Shown: positions 1 to 9,010 of the stretch, in pieces
Layout: every line of letters starts with the position of its first letter
How positions within the stretch are numbered: the stretch's first letter is position 1
Assembly: GCA_963734665.1 (NCBI GenBank)
Contig: CAVTIR010000009.1
Span: 71,920-135,919, forward strand
DNA from: Trebonia sp963734665
GTDB lineage: Bacteria > Actinomycetota > Actinomycetes > Streptosporangiales > Streptosporangiaceae
Reading direction: 5' to 3'
Length of the DNA: 64,000 nt
Position numbers and translations under genes: made by a program
The notes under the pieces: model-generated
Database searches by the model: none
The model's input: only the letters and a program-made list of their open reading frames with translations
Told to the model about the DNA's origin: nothing

Positions 1-1
1 C

Positions 2-1588
2 GATCCGGTCCTCGTGCTGCGGGCCGCCGCCGCGGCCGCCCAGGCCGGCCTCCCGCTCGCCCCCCGTGCCCTGGCCCGGCTGGCTGAATGCCCCCCGCTG
101 CCCGTCCCGTGGCCCACCGAGGCCCGCAACACCCTCCTCGCCCTGCTTGGTGCCGGGCCGAACGCGATCGCCGTCTGGGAGGCCCTTGACCAGGAGGGCC
201 TGCTCACCGCCCTCATCCCGGACTGGGACCGGGTGCGCAACCGCCCGCAGCGCAATCCGCTGCACCGCTTCACCGTCGACCGGCACCTCGTCGAGTGCGC
301 GGCCAACGCCGCTGCCCTGGCCCGTGACGTATCACGGCCGGACCTGCTGCTGCTCGCCGCGCTGCTGCACGACATCGGGAAGGGCTGGCCGGGTGACCAC
401 AGCGTCTCCGGCGCGGTCGTCGCCCGCGACGTGTGCAAGCGCGTCGGGCTTGGTGAGGCGGACGTGCAGCTGGTCGCGGACGCGGTCCGCCACCACCTGC
501 TGCTGCCGGTGGTCGCCACGCGGCGGGACCTTGACGACCCGATGACCGTACAGCAGGTCGCAGCGACGGTCGGCTCACGAACGCTCCTTGAGCTGCTGCA
601 AGCGCTGTCGGCGGCCGATGGGCTCGCCACCGGTACGGCGGCGTGGAACGACTGGAAGGCGGGCCTGGTCGCGGACCTCGTCCGGAGGGTCAGCGCGGTG
701 CTTGACGGCGAACCCACGCCTGAGCCCGCCCCGCTGCGCGAGGACCAGCTCGCGCTCGTCGCCGAAGGCGGCCCGGCCGCGATCGTCGATGGCAACGAGG
801 TCACGGTCGTCGCGCTCGACAGGCCCGGAATCTTGTGGCGGGCCGCCGGGGTACTCGCGTCGCACCGGCTCACGGTACGCGGTGCCAACGCGACCTCGGT
901 CGGCGACACGGCGGTCACGGTGTTCAGCGTGGTCCCCGAGTACGGCGACCCGCCGGACGCCACGCTCGTGACCGCGGACCTGCGGCGGATGCTCGAGGGC
1001 AGGCTCGACGTGGAAGACAGGCTTGAGCGCCGGGCCCGTGCGGCGCGCCAGCACGTCACGAACGGACCGCCCGCCAAGGTCGCGCTGGTCGACAACGCGT
1101 CAAACAGCGCCACCGTCGTCGAGGTCCGCGCGCACGACGAGCCGGGCCTGCTCTGGCGCATCGGCCGCGCCCTCGGCGAATGCGGCCTGAACGTCCAGGC
1201 CGCCCGCGTCGAGACGCTGGGCGCGGAGGCGGTCGACGTCTTCTACGTCACCGACGCCACCGGCGGCCTCGTAACGGACCCAGACCTCCGCCAGCGCACA
1301 GTAAAAATGGTCCTCTCCTCCCTCACCCCCGCCTTACCTCCCGCCGCTAACCAGCGAGCCGGATCACCGGCTGGGCGGACAACCCGCTGCGGGTCCGTTG
1401 TGGCTGACACCCAAGGTGATCCAGAACGAGTGCGTGTTGCAAGCCGCCGGCCCGTTCCCCCCATGAGCCGGTCCGCAAGGCCACCGTGTACACCGCGCCT
1501 GACCTGCGGTGTCACCGCGTCGCGCGTCGCGTTTCCTTCGGCGTGCCCATCGGGCCGCGGTCGCTGGTCCGGCGACTCTCGGCTATAA
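2..1588 (+). CDS. glnD: PII uridylyltransferase/uridylyl-removing enzyme, C-terminal part
   Basis: Bifunctional sensor of nitrogen status that uridylylates or adenylylates the PII protein and removes the modification. The reading frame is already open at the left edge, so the nucleotidyltransferase domain lies outside the window. Visible parts are an HD hydrolase domain (LHDIGKGWPGDH at about residues 117-128 of the visible frame) and two C-terminal ACT domains (VVALDRPGILWRAAGV and VRAHDEPGLLWRIGRA). GlnD proteins normally stop soon after the second ACT domain. Here the frame runs on about 90 residues of Arg/Pro-rich, non-homologous sequence after base 1330. A TAA is available in another frame close to 1350, so a small indel has probably removed the natural stop. 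Identification is firm; the real 3' end is uncertain. Confidence 0.9.
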   Translation, partial: DPVLVLRAAAAAAQAGLPLAPRALARLAECPPLPVPWPTEARNTLLALLGAGPNAIAVWEALDQEGLLTALIPDWDRVRNRPQRNPLHRFTVDRHLVECAANAAALARDVSRPDLLLLAALLHDIGKGWPGDHSVSGAVVARDVCKRVGLGEADVQLVADAVRHHLLLPVVATRRDLDDPMTVQQVAATVGSRTLLELLQALSAADGLATGTAAWNDWKAGLVADLVRRVSAVLDGEPTPEPAPLREDQLALVAEGGPAAIVDGNEVTVVALDRPGILWRAAGVLASHRLTVRGANATSVGDTAVTVFSVVPEYGDPPDATLVTADLRRMLEGRLDVEDRLERRARAARQHVTNGPPAKVALVDNASNSATVVEVRAHDEPGLLWRIGRALGECGLNVQAARVETLGAEAVDVFYVTDATGGLVTDPDLRQRTVKMVLSSLTPALPPAANQRAGSPAGRTTRCGSVVADTQGDPERVRVASRRPVPPMSRSARPPCTPRLTCGVTASRVAFPSACPSGRGRWSGDSRL

Positions 1589-1633
1589 CATGATGGCACT
1601 AAGTAGCTGGCTGGCCACGCCGGGGGGGTTGCC

Positions 1634-4312
1634 GTGCAGCACGATGAGGATCGCAGGTTCGCGGGGCTGCTGGAGGCGGCGCCTGACGCGATGGTGTGCG
1701 TGGACCGCGACGGGCGGATTGCCCTGGTCAACGCGCAGACTGAGCGGCTGTTCGGCTACGGCCGCGATGAGCTGATCGGCCGGCCGGTGGAGATGCTCGT
1801 TCCGGATGGGGTCCGGGGTGTCCACCCGGGTCACCGGGCCGGGTACGTCGCTGATCCGCGGCCCCGGCCGATGGGGGCGGGGATGGAGCTGGCCGGGCGC
1901 CGCCGCGACGGCAGCACCTTTCCCGCTGAGATCTCGCTGTCCGCCATCGACACCGAGGAAGGCATCCTCGTCTCCGCCGCGGTCCGGGACGTCACCGATC
2001 GCAAACGCGCCGAGGCAAAGTTCGCGGGGCTGCTGGAGGCGGCGCCTGACGCGATGGTGTGCGTGGACCGCGACGGGCGGATTGCCCTGGTCAACGCGCA
2101 GACTGAGCGGCTGTTCGGCTACGGCCGCGATGAGCTGATCGGCCGGCCGGTGGAGATGCTCGTTCCGGATGGGGTCCGGGGTGTCCACCCGGGTCACCGG
2201 GCCGGGTACGTCGCTGATCCGCGGCCCCGGCCGATGGGGGCGGGGATGGAGCTGGCCGGGCGCCGCCGCGACGGCAGCACCTTTCCCGCTGAGATCTCGC
2301 TGTCCGCCATCGACACCGAGGAAGGCATCCTCGTCTCCGCCGCGGTCCGGGACGTCACCCAGCAGCGGCTAACGGCCGAGACGGCCGCACAGCTGGCGTC
2401 GATCATCCAGTCCTCGCACGACGCGGTGATCGGCAAGACCCTCACTGAGGTGATCACCAGCTGGAACCCCGGCGCGGAACGGCTGTACGGGTACACCGCC
2501 GCTGAGGTGACCGGCCGTCACATCGAGATGCTCATTCCCGCGGCGGACCGGAAGTGGGAATCGGCGGTGGTAGCCGCGGTCGGGCGGGGCGAGCGGGTGG
2601 ACTCGTATCAGACCCGGCGGCTGCGCAAGGACGGGACGACGGTGGAGGTGTCACTGACCATGTCGCCTATCGCCGACCGAAGCGGGACCATCATCGGGGT
2701 GGCAACCATCACCCGAGACCTTACCGGGCGCCAGCGCGCCGACGCCCGGTTCCGCGGGCTGATGGAAGCCGCACCCGACGCCATGGTCTGCGTGGACCGC
2801 GACGGGCGGATCGCCCTGGTCAACGCGCAGACCGAGCGGCTGTTCGGCTACGGCCGCGACGAGCTGATCGGCCGGCCGGTGGAAATCCTAGTCCCGGACG
2901 AGGCACGCGGCTTGCACCCGGCCCACCGGGCCGGGTACGTCGCCGATCCCGTGCCCCGGCCGATGGGCGCCGAAATGCAGCTGGCCGGGCGCCGTCGCGA
3001 CGGCAGCACCTTCCCCGCTGAGGTGTCCCTCGCCGCGATGGACACCGATGAAGGGCTCCTGGTCACCGCGGTGGTCCGGGACGTGACCGAGCGGCTGGAG
3101 ATCCTCGCCGAGCGGGAGCGGCTGCGTGCCCAGGCCGAGCGGGACAAGCTGGAACGCCACCTTCACCAGTCCCAGCGACTTGAAAGCCTCGGCCAGCTCG
3201 CCGGCGGGGTGGCCCACGACTTCAACAACCTGCTCGGCGTCATCTCCAACTACGCGGCCTTCGCCGGCGAAGAAGTCGCCAAGGAAGCACCGGATGAGCG
3301 CTGGCAAGCCGTCAGCGACGACATCGGGCAGGTCCAGCAGGCCGCCGAGCGGGCCGCCGGGCTGACCCACCAGCTGCTGTCCTTCGCCCGCCAGGAGCTG
3401 ATCAAGCCGCGCGTGCTCACCGTCAACGACGTGGTCCTGAGCGTCGAGCAGCTGCTGGTCCGCACCCTGGGCGAGCACGTCGAGTTGATCACCGACCTGG
3501 CCGCCGACCTGGCCCCGGTGCTGGCCGACCCAGGGCAGATCGAGCAGGTCCTGGTCAACCTGGCGGTCAACGCCCGCGACGCGATGCCGCAGGGGGGCAA
3601 ACTGATCATCAACACGGCCAACACCAGCACTGACGACACCGCCAGCCAGGGCGAGATGCCTCCCGGTCAGTACATTGCCCTGAAGGTCAGCGACACCGGC
3701 ACCGGGATACCCAAGGACGTCCTTGACCGGGTCTTCGAGCCGTTCTTCACCACCAAGCCCAAAGGCGAGGGAACCGGCCTCGGCCTGGCTACCGTGTACG
3801 GGATCGTCACCCAGGCCGGGGGCCACGTGCGGGTCTACTCCGAGCCCGGCCTTGGCACCAGCTTCACCGTCCTGCTGCCCGTCACCGAGCAGGAGATAGC
3901 CCCCGCGACCCCGCCGCCTGCGCAGCCCCAGCATGGCCACGGCCAGACGGTCCTGGTCGCGGAAGACGAACCGGCCACGCGGGAGGTCACCCGCCGGATA
4001 CTGGCCCGCAACGGCTATCACGTGGTCGCCGCCGCCAGCGGCCACGAAGCACTGGACATCCTTGCCAGCCAGCTAGAGCACATCGACGTGCTGCTGACCG
4101 ACGTCATCATGCCCCGCATGCAGGGGAAAGAGCTCGCCGACAAGGTCCGCATCCTGCAGCCCGCTGTCCAGGTGGTATTCATGTCCGGTTACACCCAGGG
4201 CCTGCTCGACGAACAAGGCGTCCTGGAACCCGGAGTTCACCTCATCGAGAAACCATTCTCCGAGACCACCCTGCTCACCAAACTGCACGAAGTCCTCAGC
4301 GCTCCCAGCTAA
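1634..4312 (+). CDS. Hybrid histidine kinase with four PAS domains and a C-terminal receiver
   Basis: Predicted soluble sensor kinase of 892 residues; no membrane segment is seen. The order is PAS1 (about 8-120), PAS2 (129-241), PAS3 (about 250-365, diverged), PAS4 (about 375-487), a HisKA dimerisation helix with the phospho-acceptor in GGVAHDFNNLLG (His near 527), an HATPase domain with NLAVNARDAMP, DTGTGIP and GEGTGLGLATVYGI boxes, and a receiver (VLVAEDEPATRE, acceptor Asp in LLTDVIMP near 822, Lys in IEKPF). PAS1 and PAS2 are identical over most of their length. The GTG start at 1634 is chosen because the PAS domain begins eight codons later. Downstream lie a lone receiver and a KaiC-like ATPase on the same strand, suggesting one phosphorelay module. 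Signal and ligand are unknown. Confidence 0.9.
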   Translation: MQHDEDRRFAGLLEAAPDAMVCVDRDGRIALVNAQTERLFGYGRDELIGRPVEMLVPDGVRGVHPGHRAGYVADPRPRPMGAGMELAGRRRDGSTFPAEISLSAIDTEEGILVSAAVRDVTDRKRAEAKFAGLLEAAPDAMVCVDRDGRIALVNAQTERLFGYGRDELIGRPVEMLVPDGVRGVHPGHRAGYVADPRPRPMGAGMELAGRRRDGSTFPAEISLSAIDTEEGILVSAAVRDVTQQRLTAETAAQLASIIQSSHDAVIGKTLTEVITSWNPGAERLYGYTAAEVTGRHIEMLIPAADRKWESAVVAAVGRGERVDSYQTRRLRKDGTTVEVSLTMSPIADRSGTIIGVATITRDLTGRQRADARFRGLMEAAPDAMVCVDRDGRIALVNAQTERLFGYGRDELIGRPVEILVPDEARGLHPAHRAGYVADPVPRPMGAEMQLAGRRRDGSTFPAEVSLAAMDTDEGLLVTAVVRDVTERLEILAERERLRAQAERDKLERHLHQSQRLESLGQLAGGVAHDFNNLLGVISNYAAFAGEEVAKEAPDERWQAVSDDIGQVQQAAERAAGLTHQLLSFARQELIKPRVLTVNDVVLSVEQLLVRTLGEHVELITDLAADLAPVLADPGQIEQVLVNLAVNARDAMPQGGKLIINTANTSTDDTASQGEMPPGQYIALKVSDTGTGIPKDVLDRVFEPFFTTKPKGEGTGLGLATVYGIVTQAGGHVRVYSEPGLGTSFTVLLPVTEQEIAPATPPPAQPQHGHGQTVLVAEDEPATREVTRRILARNGYHVVAAASGHEALDILASQLEHIDVLLTDVIMPRMQGKELADKVRILQPAVQVVFMSGYTQGLLDEQGVLEPGVHLIEKPFSETTLLTKLHEVLSAPS
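1657..2359 (+). repeat. Two-copy 363-bp tandem duplication encoding identical PAS domains
   Basis: Bases 1657-1996 and 2020-2359 read the same across 340 bp, with a unit spacing of 363 bp (121 codons, in frame). A third homologous PAS (about 2752-3091) is clearly diverged, so the first two copies are a recent duplication or are maintained by gene conversion. Confidence 0.95.
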
Positions 4313-4563
4313 CCAGCTGCCACGGCGCACGCCCGGTGCCACAGCACCGGCTACCACCAGCGACCTGCAGCCATCCGCGCCCGGTCACTGGCGCGGCGCA
4401 CGACAGCGGTCCGGCCGCCCCGGAGGGCGCCCTGGCTGTGGTGGCCCGGTCGCCGGCCGCGCGGACGCCGTGTTGTCCTGCCTGCCCGGATCTGGCGATT
4501 GATAGCTATCCGTGTTCATAATGATACGCTAGGTGATAATGACGAGAGAGGGTACCGCGCTGC

Positions 4564-4923
4564 GTGTCGAAGATCCTGGTGGTCGATGACGAACCGGACC
4601 AGCGTTTCCTGCTCCGGATGATCCTCCAGCGGGCCGGGCACGAAGTGAGCGAAGCCAACGATGGCGCTGCCGCGCGGCGGGCCGTGCGGGAGTCGGCACC
4701 GGATCTGGTGGTGACCGACATGATGATGCCGGTCATGAATGGCGTGGAGCTCATCCGCTGCCTGCGGGGTGACCCTGCGACGGCGCATATCCCGATTCTG
4801 GCCGCGAGCGGGGATACCCATCTTGCGAATGCGGCGGACGCGGTCGTGCGCAAGCCGTATGAGTGGCACCACCTCCTCGCGGTCGCGGAGGCCTTGCTGA
4901 AAGAAGGACGTGGTATGAGTTGA
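4564..4923 (+). CDS. Stand-alone response regulator receiver domain
   Basis: CheY-like single-domain regulator of 119 residues, expected to be phosphorylated by the hybrid kinase just upstream. The receiver signature is complete: acidic pocket in ILVVDDEPDQ, acceptor Asp in LVVTDMMMP (about residue 52), the Ser of LAASGD and the conserved Lys in VVRKPYEW. There is no output domain. The GTG start at 4564 puts the first beta strand at residue 3. The final TGA (4921-4923) overlaps the proposed TTG start of the KaiC-like gene, so translation is likely coupled. An AT-rich stretch at 4498-4545 in front of the gene could hold its promoter, but no convincing -35/-10 pair could be fixed. Confidence 0.88.
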   Translation: MSKILVVDDEPDQRFLLRMILQRAGHEVSEANDGAAARRAVRESAPDLVVTDMMMPVMNGVELIRCLRGDPATAHIPILAASGDTHLANAADAVVRKPYEWHHLLAVAEALLKEGRGMS

Positions 4924-6398
4924 AGCGGACGACTACCGGAGTCCCCGGGCTGGACCTGGTGCTCAACGACGGCCTGGAGCCCGGGGCGGTAGTGGTCGTG
5001 GCCGGCGCACCGGGCACCGGCAAGACGATCCTGGCCCAGCAGATGTGCTTCGCCAGCGGCACCGCCGAGCGCAAGAGCGTCTACTACACGACGGTGTCCG
5101 AGCCGCATACCAAGCTGGTCAGGCACCTCGAGCAGTTCGCCTTCTTCGACCCGCAGGCCCTGGGCACTCGAGTAGAGCACATCCACCTGGGTGACTTCCT
5201 GCGGCCTGCGCGTCAGGACGGGCTGGAGCCCCTGGTGTCGGAGATCGTCAGGAAAACGCTGGTGGACGAACCTGCCATCGCGGTGGTCGACAGCGCGAAG
5301 ATGCTCCGCGATTTCGCCAATGAACGCGAACTGCGCGCCGCTCTGTACGACCTGACCGGCCGTATCTCGCAAACCGGCACGGTGCTGCTGCTGGTCGGCG
5401 AGTACACGCCGGAGGAACTGCGCAGCGGCATCGAATTCTCGCTGGCTGACGGCATCATCCAGCTCGAGTACGAGTCCCGCGAGCCAGTCGACCGGCGCTG
5501 GCTGCGGATAGCGAAGATGCGCGGCGGAAGCTACCGGTCAGGCAAGCACACGTTCCGGATCGGCCTGGGCGGCATCGAGGTGTTCCCGCGCGTAGAGACA
5601 CTGATCCCGGACGTAGTTACGGCGGTGTCCGATCAGGTCCCCAGCGGAATCCCCGGTCTCGATCAGCTAATGGGCGGCGGAGCGAAGCAGGGTGACGCCA
5701 CCCTGGTCACCGGACCCTCGGGCGTCGGCAAGACGATCTTCGGGCTGCGCTGGCTCACCCAGGGAACGGAACAGGGAAAGCGCTGCCTGTATGTCACGTT
5801 CCAGGACACCGCTGATCAGCTTGCCGGCGTGGCTGCCGCGTTCGGCTGGGACTTCAAATCAGCCGACGCCGCCGAGAACGTCTCGATCTCCTACGTCCCG
5901 ATGGGCGATCTGGACCTCGACGTCATGGCCACCGCCGTCCGCTCCGAACTCCGCGCGCACGCGACTAGCCGGATCGTTATCGACAGCCTGTCCGAACTGG
6001 CCTTCGCCGCCCGTGAAGAAGAGCGTTTCCCTGCCTACATGCGCAGTCTCGTCGGGCTCGTCCGGGCGGCAGGCAGTTCCTTGCTGATCACGAGCGAGAC
6101 CGCCGTCCACGGGCTTTCCGCCAACGCGATGGACGGGCTCCTGTTCTTGTTCGACAACGTCATCGACCTGCGCTACATCGAAGACGGCTCCCGGATCGGC
6201 CGGGCCGTGTACGTCGCCAAGATGCGCAATAGCTGGCACGAGATGACGCTGAACAGGGTCAGCATCACCGATCGCGGCCTCGTAGTCGGAAGCGAACTTG
6301 AAGGCGTGACGGGGCGCCTCGGCTGGGGCGCGCTACGAACACTCGGCCCGCTGGAACCCGCCCGGCTCGTCGCCAAGAGTTCGGTCGGACCTTCCTGA
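4920..6398 (+). CDS. KaiC-like double RecA-domain ATPase
   Basis: Two tandem RecA/KaiC ATPase domains, the KaiC layout, in about 492 residues. Domain 1 begins TTGVPGLDLVLNDGLEPG and carries Walker A GAPGTGKT; domain 2 begins SGIPGLDQLMGGG with Walker A GPSGVGKT and Walker B RIVIDSLSEL. A KaiC-like KMR motif appears in each half (IAKMRGGSYR, VAKMRNSWHE). The paired catalytic glutamates of KaiC are not kept: domain 1 has SEP and domain 2 QDT at the matching place. A TTG at 4920 overlaps the receiver stop and has AAGGA about 12 nt upstream. A GTG at 4863 in the same frame would add 19 residues overlapping the receiver and is less likely. Two-domain KaiC homologues beside PAS kinases and receivers occur outside cyanobacteria; kaiA and kaiB are not seen here. 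Role is inferred as signalling. Confidence 0.85.
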   Translation: MKRTTTGVPGLDLVLNDGLEPGAVVVVAGAPGTGKTILAQQMCFASGTAERKSVYYTTVSEPHTKLVRHLEQFAFFDPQALGTRVEHIHLGDFLRPARQDGLEPLVSEIVRKTLVDEPAIAVVDSAKMLRDFANERELRAALYDLTGRISQTGTVLLLVGEYTPEELRSGIEFSLADGIIQLEYESREPVDRRWLRIAKMRGGSYRSGKHTFRIGLGGIEVFPRVETLIPDVVTAVSDQVPSGIPGLDQLMGGGAKQGDATLVTGPSGVGKTIFGLRWLTQGTEQGKRCLYVTFQDTADQLAGVAAAFGWDFKSADAAENVSISYVPMGDLDLDVMATAVRSELRAHATSRIVIDSLSELAFAAREEERFPAYMRSLVGLVRAAGSSLLITSETAVHGLSANAMDGLLFLFDNVIDLRYIEDGSRIGRAVYVAKMRNSWHEMTLNRVSITDRGLVVGSELEGVTGRLGWGALRTLGPLEPARLVAKSSVGPS

Positions 6399-6671
6399 TC
6401 CCTGGCTCCCCAGTGCCTTCCACGTGCGGTAGCCGATCAGCTCAAGGACCTGCCTTTCTGGTTCGGTCAACACGGACAGCGGGTCGGCGGCAGCCCTCCG
6501 GTCGCGGAGCCTCTGTATAACCTTCAGCGCCTCCGCACGTCGAGCGTCGAGTGGCCGGCGGCCACCGAACGCACCGCGTTCACCGGGAACTCCCCGGCTG
6601 CCTGTTTCAGCACATAGGCGGCGGCACCCGCCATGATCGCGCCGAGGAGCGCCTGGTCATCGCTGCCGAGT
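6399..6671 (-). pseudogene. Decayed NarL/DevR-family response regulator
   Basis: The minus strand encodes an ordered but broken response regulator. Near 6670-6535 it reads DDQALLGAIMAGAAAYVLKQ and then NAVRSVAAGHSTLD, the end of a receiver with its conserved Lys. A stop follows, and in another frame comes VIQRLRDRRAAADPLSVLT then EPERQVLELIG, the linker and first helix of a LuxR-type HTH. The N-terminal receiver half (with the acceptor Asp) and the rest of the HTH are missing. The family match is clear in both frames. It fills the gap between the KaiC-like gene and ffh, pointing to a once larger two-component locus. Confidence 0.75.
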
Positions 6672-6871
6672 GCGCGCTTGGGCGGGCTCTTACGTGGCCA
6701 AATGCGCCAATGGCCGTGATAGCCGCGCTCTCAAGCGCGAACGAGCCGGAGGGAGGAGTTGGGGCGGCCGGAGTAAGCCGCACTCGTTCGGATCATCGCC
6801 AAAGCTCAGCCGGCGCAGACCGGTAGTGCTGAGGAAACGCCTTAGGCCGCGCGGGCCGGTAGCCTTGAGGA

Positions 6872-8542
6872 GTGTTTGAGACGCTCTCCGATCGGCTGAC
6901 TCAGGTCTTCTCCTCGCTGCGCGGCAAAGGTCGGCTGTCACAGGCCGACATTGACGCGACCGCGCGTGAGATTCGCATCGCCCTGCTCGAGGCGGATGTC
7001 GCGCTGCCTGTGGTGCGGCAGTTCATCGCCCGGGTCAAGGAACGTGCCGCGGGCGCGGAGGTGTCACAGGCGCTCAACCCGGCGCAGCAGGTCATCAAGA
7101 TCGTGCACGAGGAACTCGTCACGATCCTCGGCGGCGAGACGCGGCGGCTGCGGTTCGCCAAGAACCCGCCCACCGTGATCATGCTGGCAGGCCTCCAGGG
7201 TGCCGGTAAGACCACGTTGGCAGGCAAGCTGGCGCTATGGCTGAGGGAGCAGGGCAACACGCCGCTGCTCGTCGCCGCTGACCTGCAGCGGCCGAACGCG
7301 GTGACCCAGTTGCAAGTGCTGGGGGAGCAGGTCGACGTGCCGGTGTTTGCGCCTCAGCCTGGCAGCGGGGTCGGCGACCCGGTGGCCGTGGCGAGGCAGT
7401 CGATCGACGAGGCCAGGCGGACGATGCACAACATCGTCATCATCGACACCGCCGGCCGCACCGGCATCGACCAGGACATGATGGCGCAGGCCGCCGCGAT
7501 CCGCGACGCGACCGACCCGGACGAGGTGCTGTTCGTCGTCGACGCGATGATCGGCCAGGACGCGGTCGCGACCGCGCAGGCGTTCCTCGACGGGGTCGGC
7601 TACGACGGTGTCGTGCTCACCAAGCTCGACGGCGACGCCCGCGGCGGTGCCGCGCTGTCGATCGCGGCGCTGACCGGCAAGCCGGTGATGTTCGCGTCCA
7701 CGGGCGAGAAGCTGGCCGACTTCGACATCTTCCACCCGGACCGGATGGCGACCCGGATCCTGGACATGGGTGACGTCCTCACGCTCATCGAGCAGGCCGA
7801 GAAGGCGTTCGACGCCGACCAGGCCGCCTCGATGGCGAACCGGCTGATGGCCGGCGAAGGGATCACCCTCGAGGACTTCATCGAGCAGCTCGGGATGCTG
7901 CGCAAGCTGGGGCCGCTGAAGAACATCCTCGGCATGATGCCCGGCGCATCGAAGAACAAGGAACTCCTTGACCAGGTCAACGACAAGGACCTGGACCGGG
8001 CCGAGGCGATCGTCCGCTCGATGACCCCGGGTGAGCGCCGCAACCCCAAGATCATCAACGGCTCGCGGCGGCTGCGGATCGCCAACGGCTCCGGTGTCAC
8101 CGTCGGCGAGGTCTCCCAGCTGGTCACGAACTTCTTCGAGAGCCAGCGGCAGATGAAGATGCTGATGGGCGGTGGCATGCCGGGCATGCCAGGGATCCCG
8201 GGCATGATGGGCGGCGGACGCAAGGCATCGAGGACCAAGGCGGCCAAGAGCGCCAAGGGCAAGCGCAAGAGCGGCGACCCGCGCAAGGCCGGGCTCACCC
8301 CGGCGCCGGCCCAGGAGCCGGCTGCTGCCGCGCAGGCGGGGCCGCAGTCGATGGAGGAGCTGGCCGAGATGCTGCGCGACGCGCAGGCGGCGGGCGGCGC
8401 CGGCGGGCTCGATGACGAGGGCGAAGGCTTCCCAGGCCTACGTGGCGGGCCCTCGGCCTTGCCCCCGGCCTTCGGCGGCGGTGGACGCGGCTCCAACGTA
8501 ATCCCGGCCGCGTTCGGCAAGCGCGACAAAAAGAAGAAGTAG
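6872..8542 (+). CDS. ffh: Signal recognition particle protein Ffh
   Basis: SRP54 homologue, the GTPase that binds signal sequences at the ribosome with SRP RNA and docks on FtsY. The 556 residues show the N domain (FETLSDRLTQVFSSLRGKG), the G domain with G1 GLQGAGKTT, DTAGR and TKLDGDARGG, and a methionine-rich M domain with the GERRNPKIINGSRRLRIA RNA-binding stretch and a Met/Gly run (MLMGGGMPGMPGIPGMM). A Lys-rich then Pro/Ala/Gly-rich tail of about 100 residues follows, common in actinobacteria. The GTG at 6872 starts the protein directly at the conserved N domain. In related genomes ffh sits near glnD and rpsP; here insertions separate it from both. Confidence 0.97.
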   Translation: MFETLSDRLTQVFSSLRGKGRLSQADIDATAREIRIALLEADVALPVVRQFIARVKERAAGAEVSQALNPAQQVIKIVHEELVTILGGETRRLRFAKNPPTVIMLAGLQGAGKTTLAGKLALWLREQGNTPLLVAADLQRPNAVTQLQVLGEQVDVPVFAPQPGSGVGDPVAVARQSIDEARRTMHNIVIIDTAGRTGIDQDMMAQAAAIRDATDPDEVLFVVDAMIGQDAVATAQAFLDGVGYDGVVLTKLDGDARGGAALSIAALTGKPVMFASTGEKLADFDIFHPDRMATRILDMGDVLTLIEQAEKAFDADQAASMANRLMAGEGITLEDFIEQLGMLRKLGPLKNILGMMPGASKNKELLDQVNDKDLDRAEAIVRSMTPGERRNPKIINGSRRLRIANGSGVTVGEVSQLVTNFFESQRQMKMLMGGGMPGMPGIPGMMGGGRKASRTKAAKSAKGKRKSGDPRKAGLTPAPAQEPAAAAQAGPQSMEELAEMLRDAQAAGGAGGLDDEGEGFPGLRGGPSALPPAFGGGGRGSNVIPAAFGKRDKKKK

Positions 8543-8620
8543 TAGGCTTCCAGTCCGTTACAGGATTGCGAAGCGGGGATCACCCCGCGTCATCGAGAAA
8601 CAAGATGCGGGGGGACTGCC

Positions 8621-9010
8621 GTGAGGCCCAGGAACGTGATTGTCGCGAGCGTGATTTCGATGTCTGCGGTTGCCGGACTTGCCGGGCCGGTCTACACGGC
8701 GCAGGCGTCGACGCTCAAGGTCGACAAGTGCTCGGTGCACGTGAACATCGCGCACCCGGTCGCCGGACAGATCGAAACGCTGACGGTGACGAGCACGGCG
8801 CCGAAGACGACCGTACAGGTCAAGATCAAGTACAAGACGGTCTCGCACACGTGGAAGTTCACAACGCCCGCCAGTACTAAGACCATGTACCGGTTCGGCG
8901 TCGGTGACCCAACCAAGAACTACAGGGTTACCCTCTCGGGCACTGTCACAGCAGCTCCGAAGGGGGACGAGACCGGGTCCACGTGCTCGACGAGCTTCGT
9001 GCCTGAATAG
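8621..9010 (+). CDS. Small secreted protein of unknown function
   Basis: A 129-residue protein with a typical Sec signal peptide: MRPRN, a hydrophobic core (VIVASVISMSAVAGLAGPVY) and an AQA-like cleavage site near residue 29. The mature part is about 100 residues, rich in Thr, Lys and Val, with two cysteines (KVDKC near its start, STCST near its end) that could form a disulfide. The Val/Thr alternation suggests a beta-sandwich. I do not recognise a family. The start is a GTG preceded by GGGGGA. It lies 78 bp after ffh; a short inverted repeat (CGGGG/CCCCG near 8573-8587) lies between. Expression as a separate unit is likely. Confidence 0.7.
   Translation: MRPRNVIVASVISMSAVAGLAGPVYTAQASTLKVDKCSVHVNIAHPVAGQIETLTVTSTAPKTTVQVKIKYKTVSHTWKFTTPASTKTMYRFGVGDPTKNYRVTLSGTVTAAPKGDETGSTCSTSFVPE

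Noticed and set aside
2888..4045. A 385-residue minus-strand frame within the PAS kinase
   Set aside because: It lies antisense to the HisKA/HATPase region and contains no recognisable domain.
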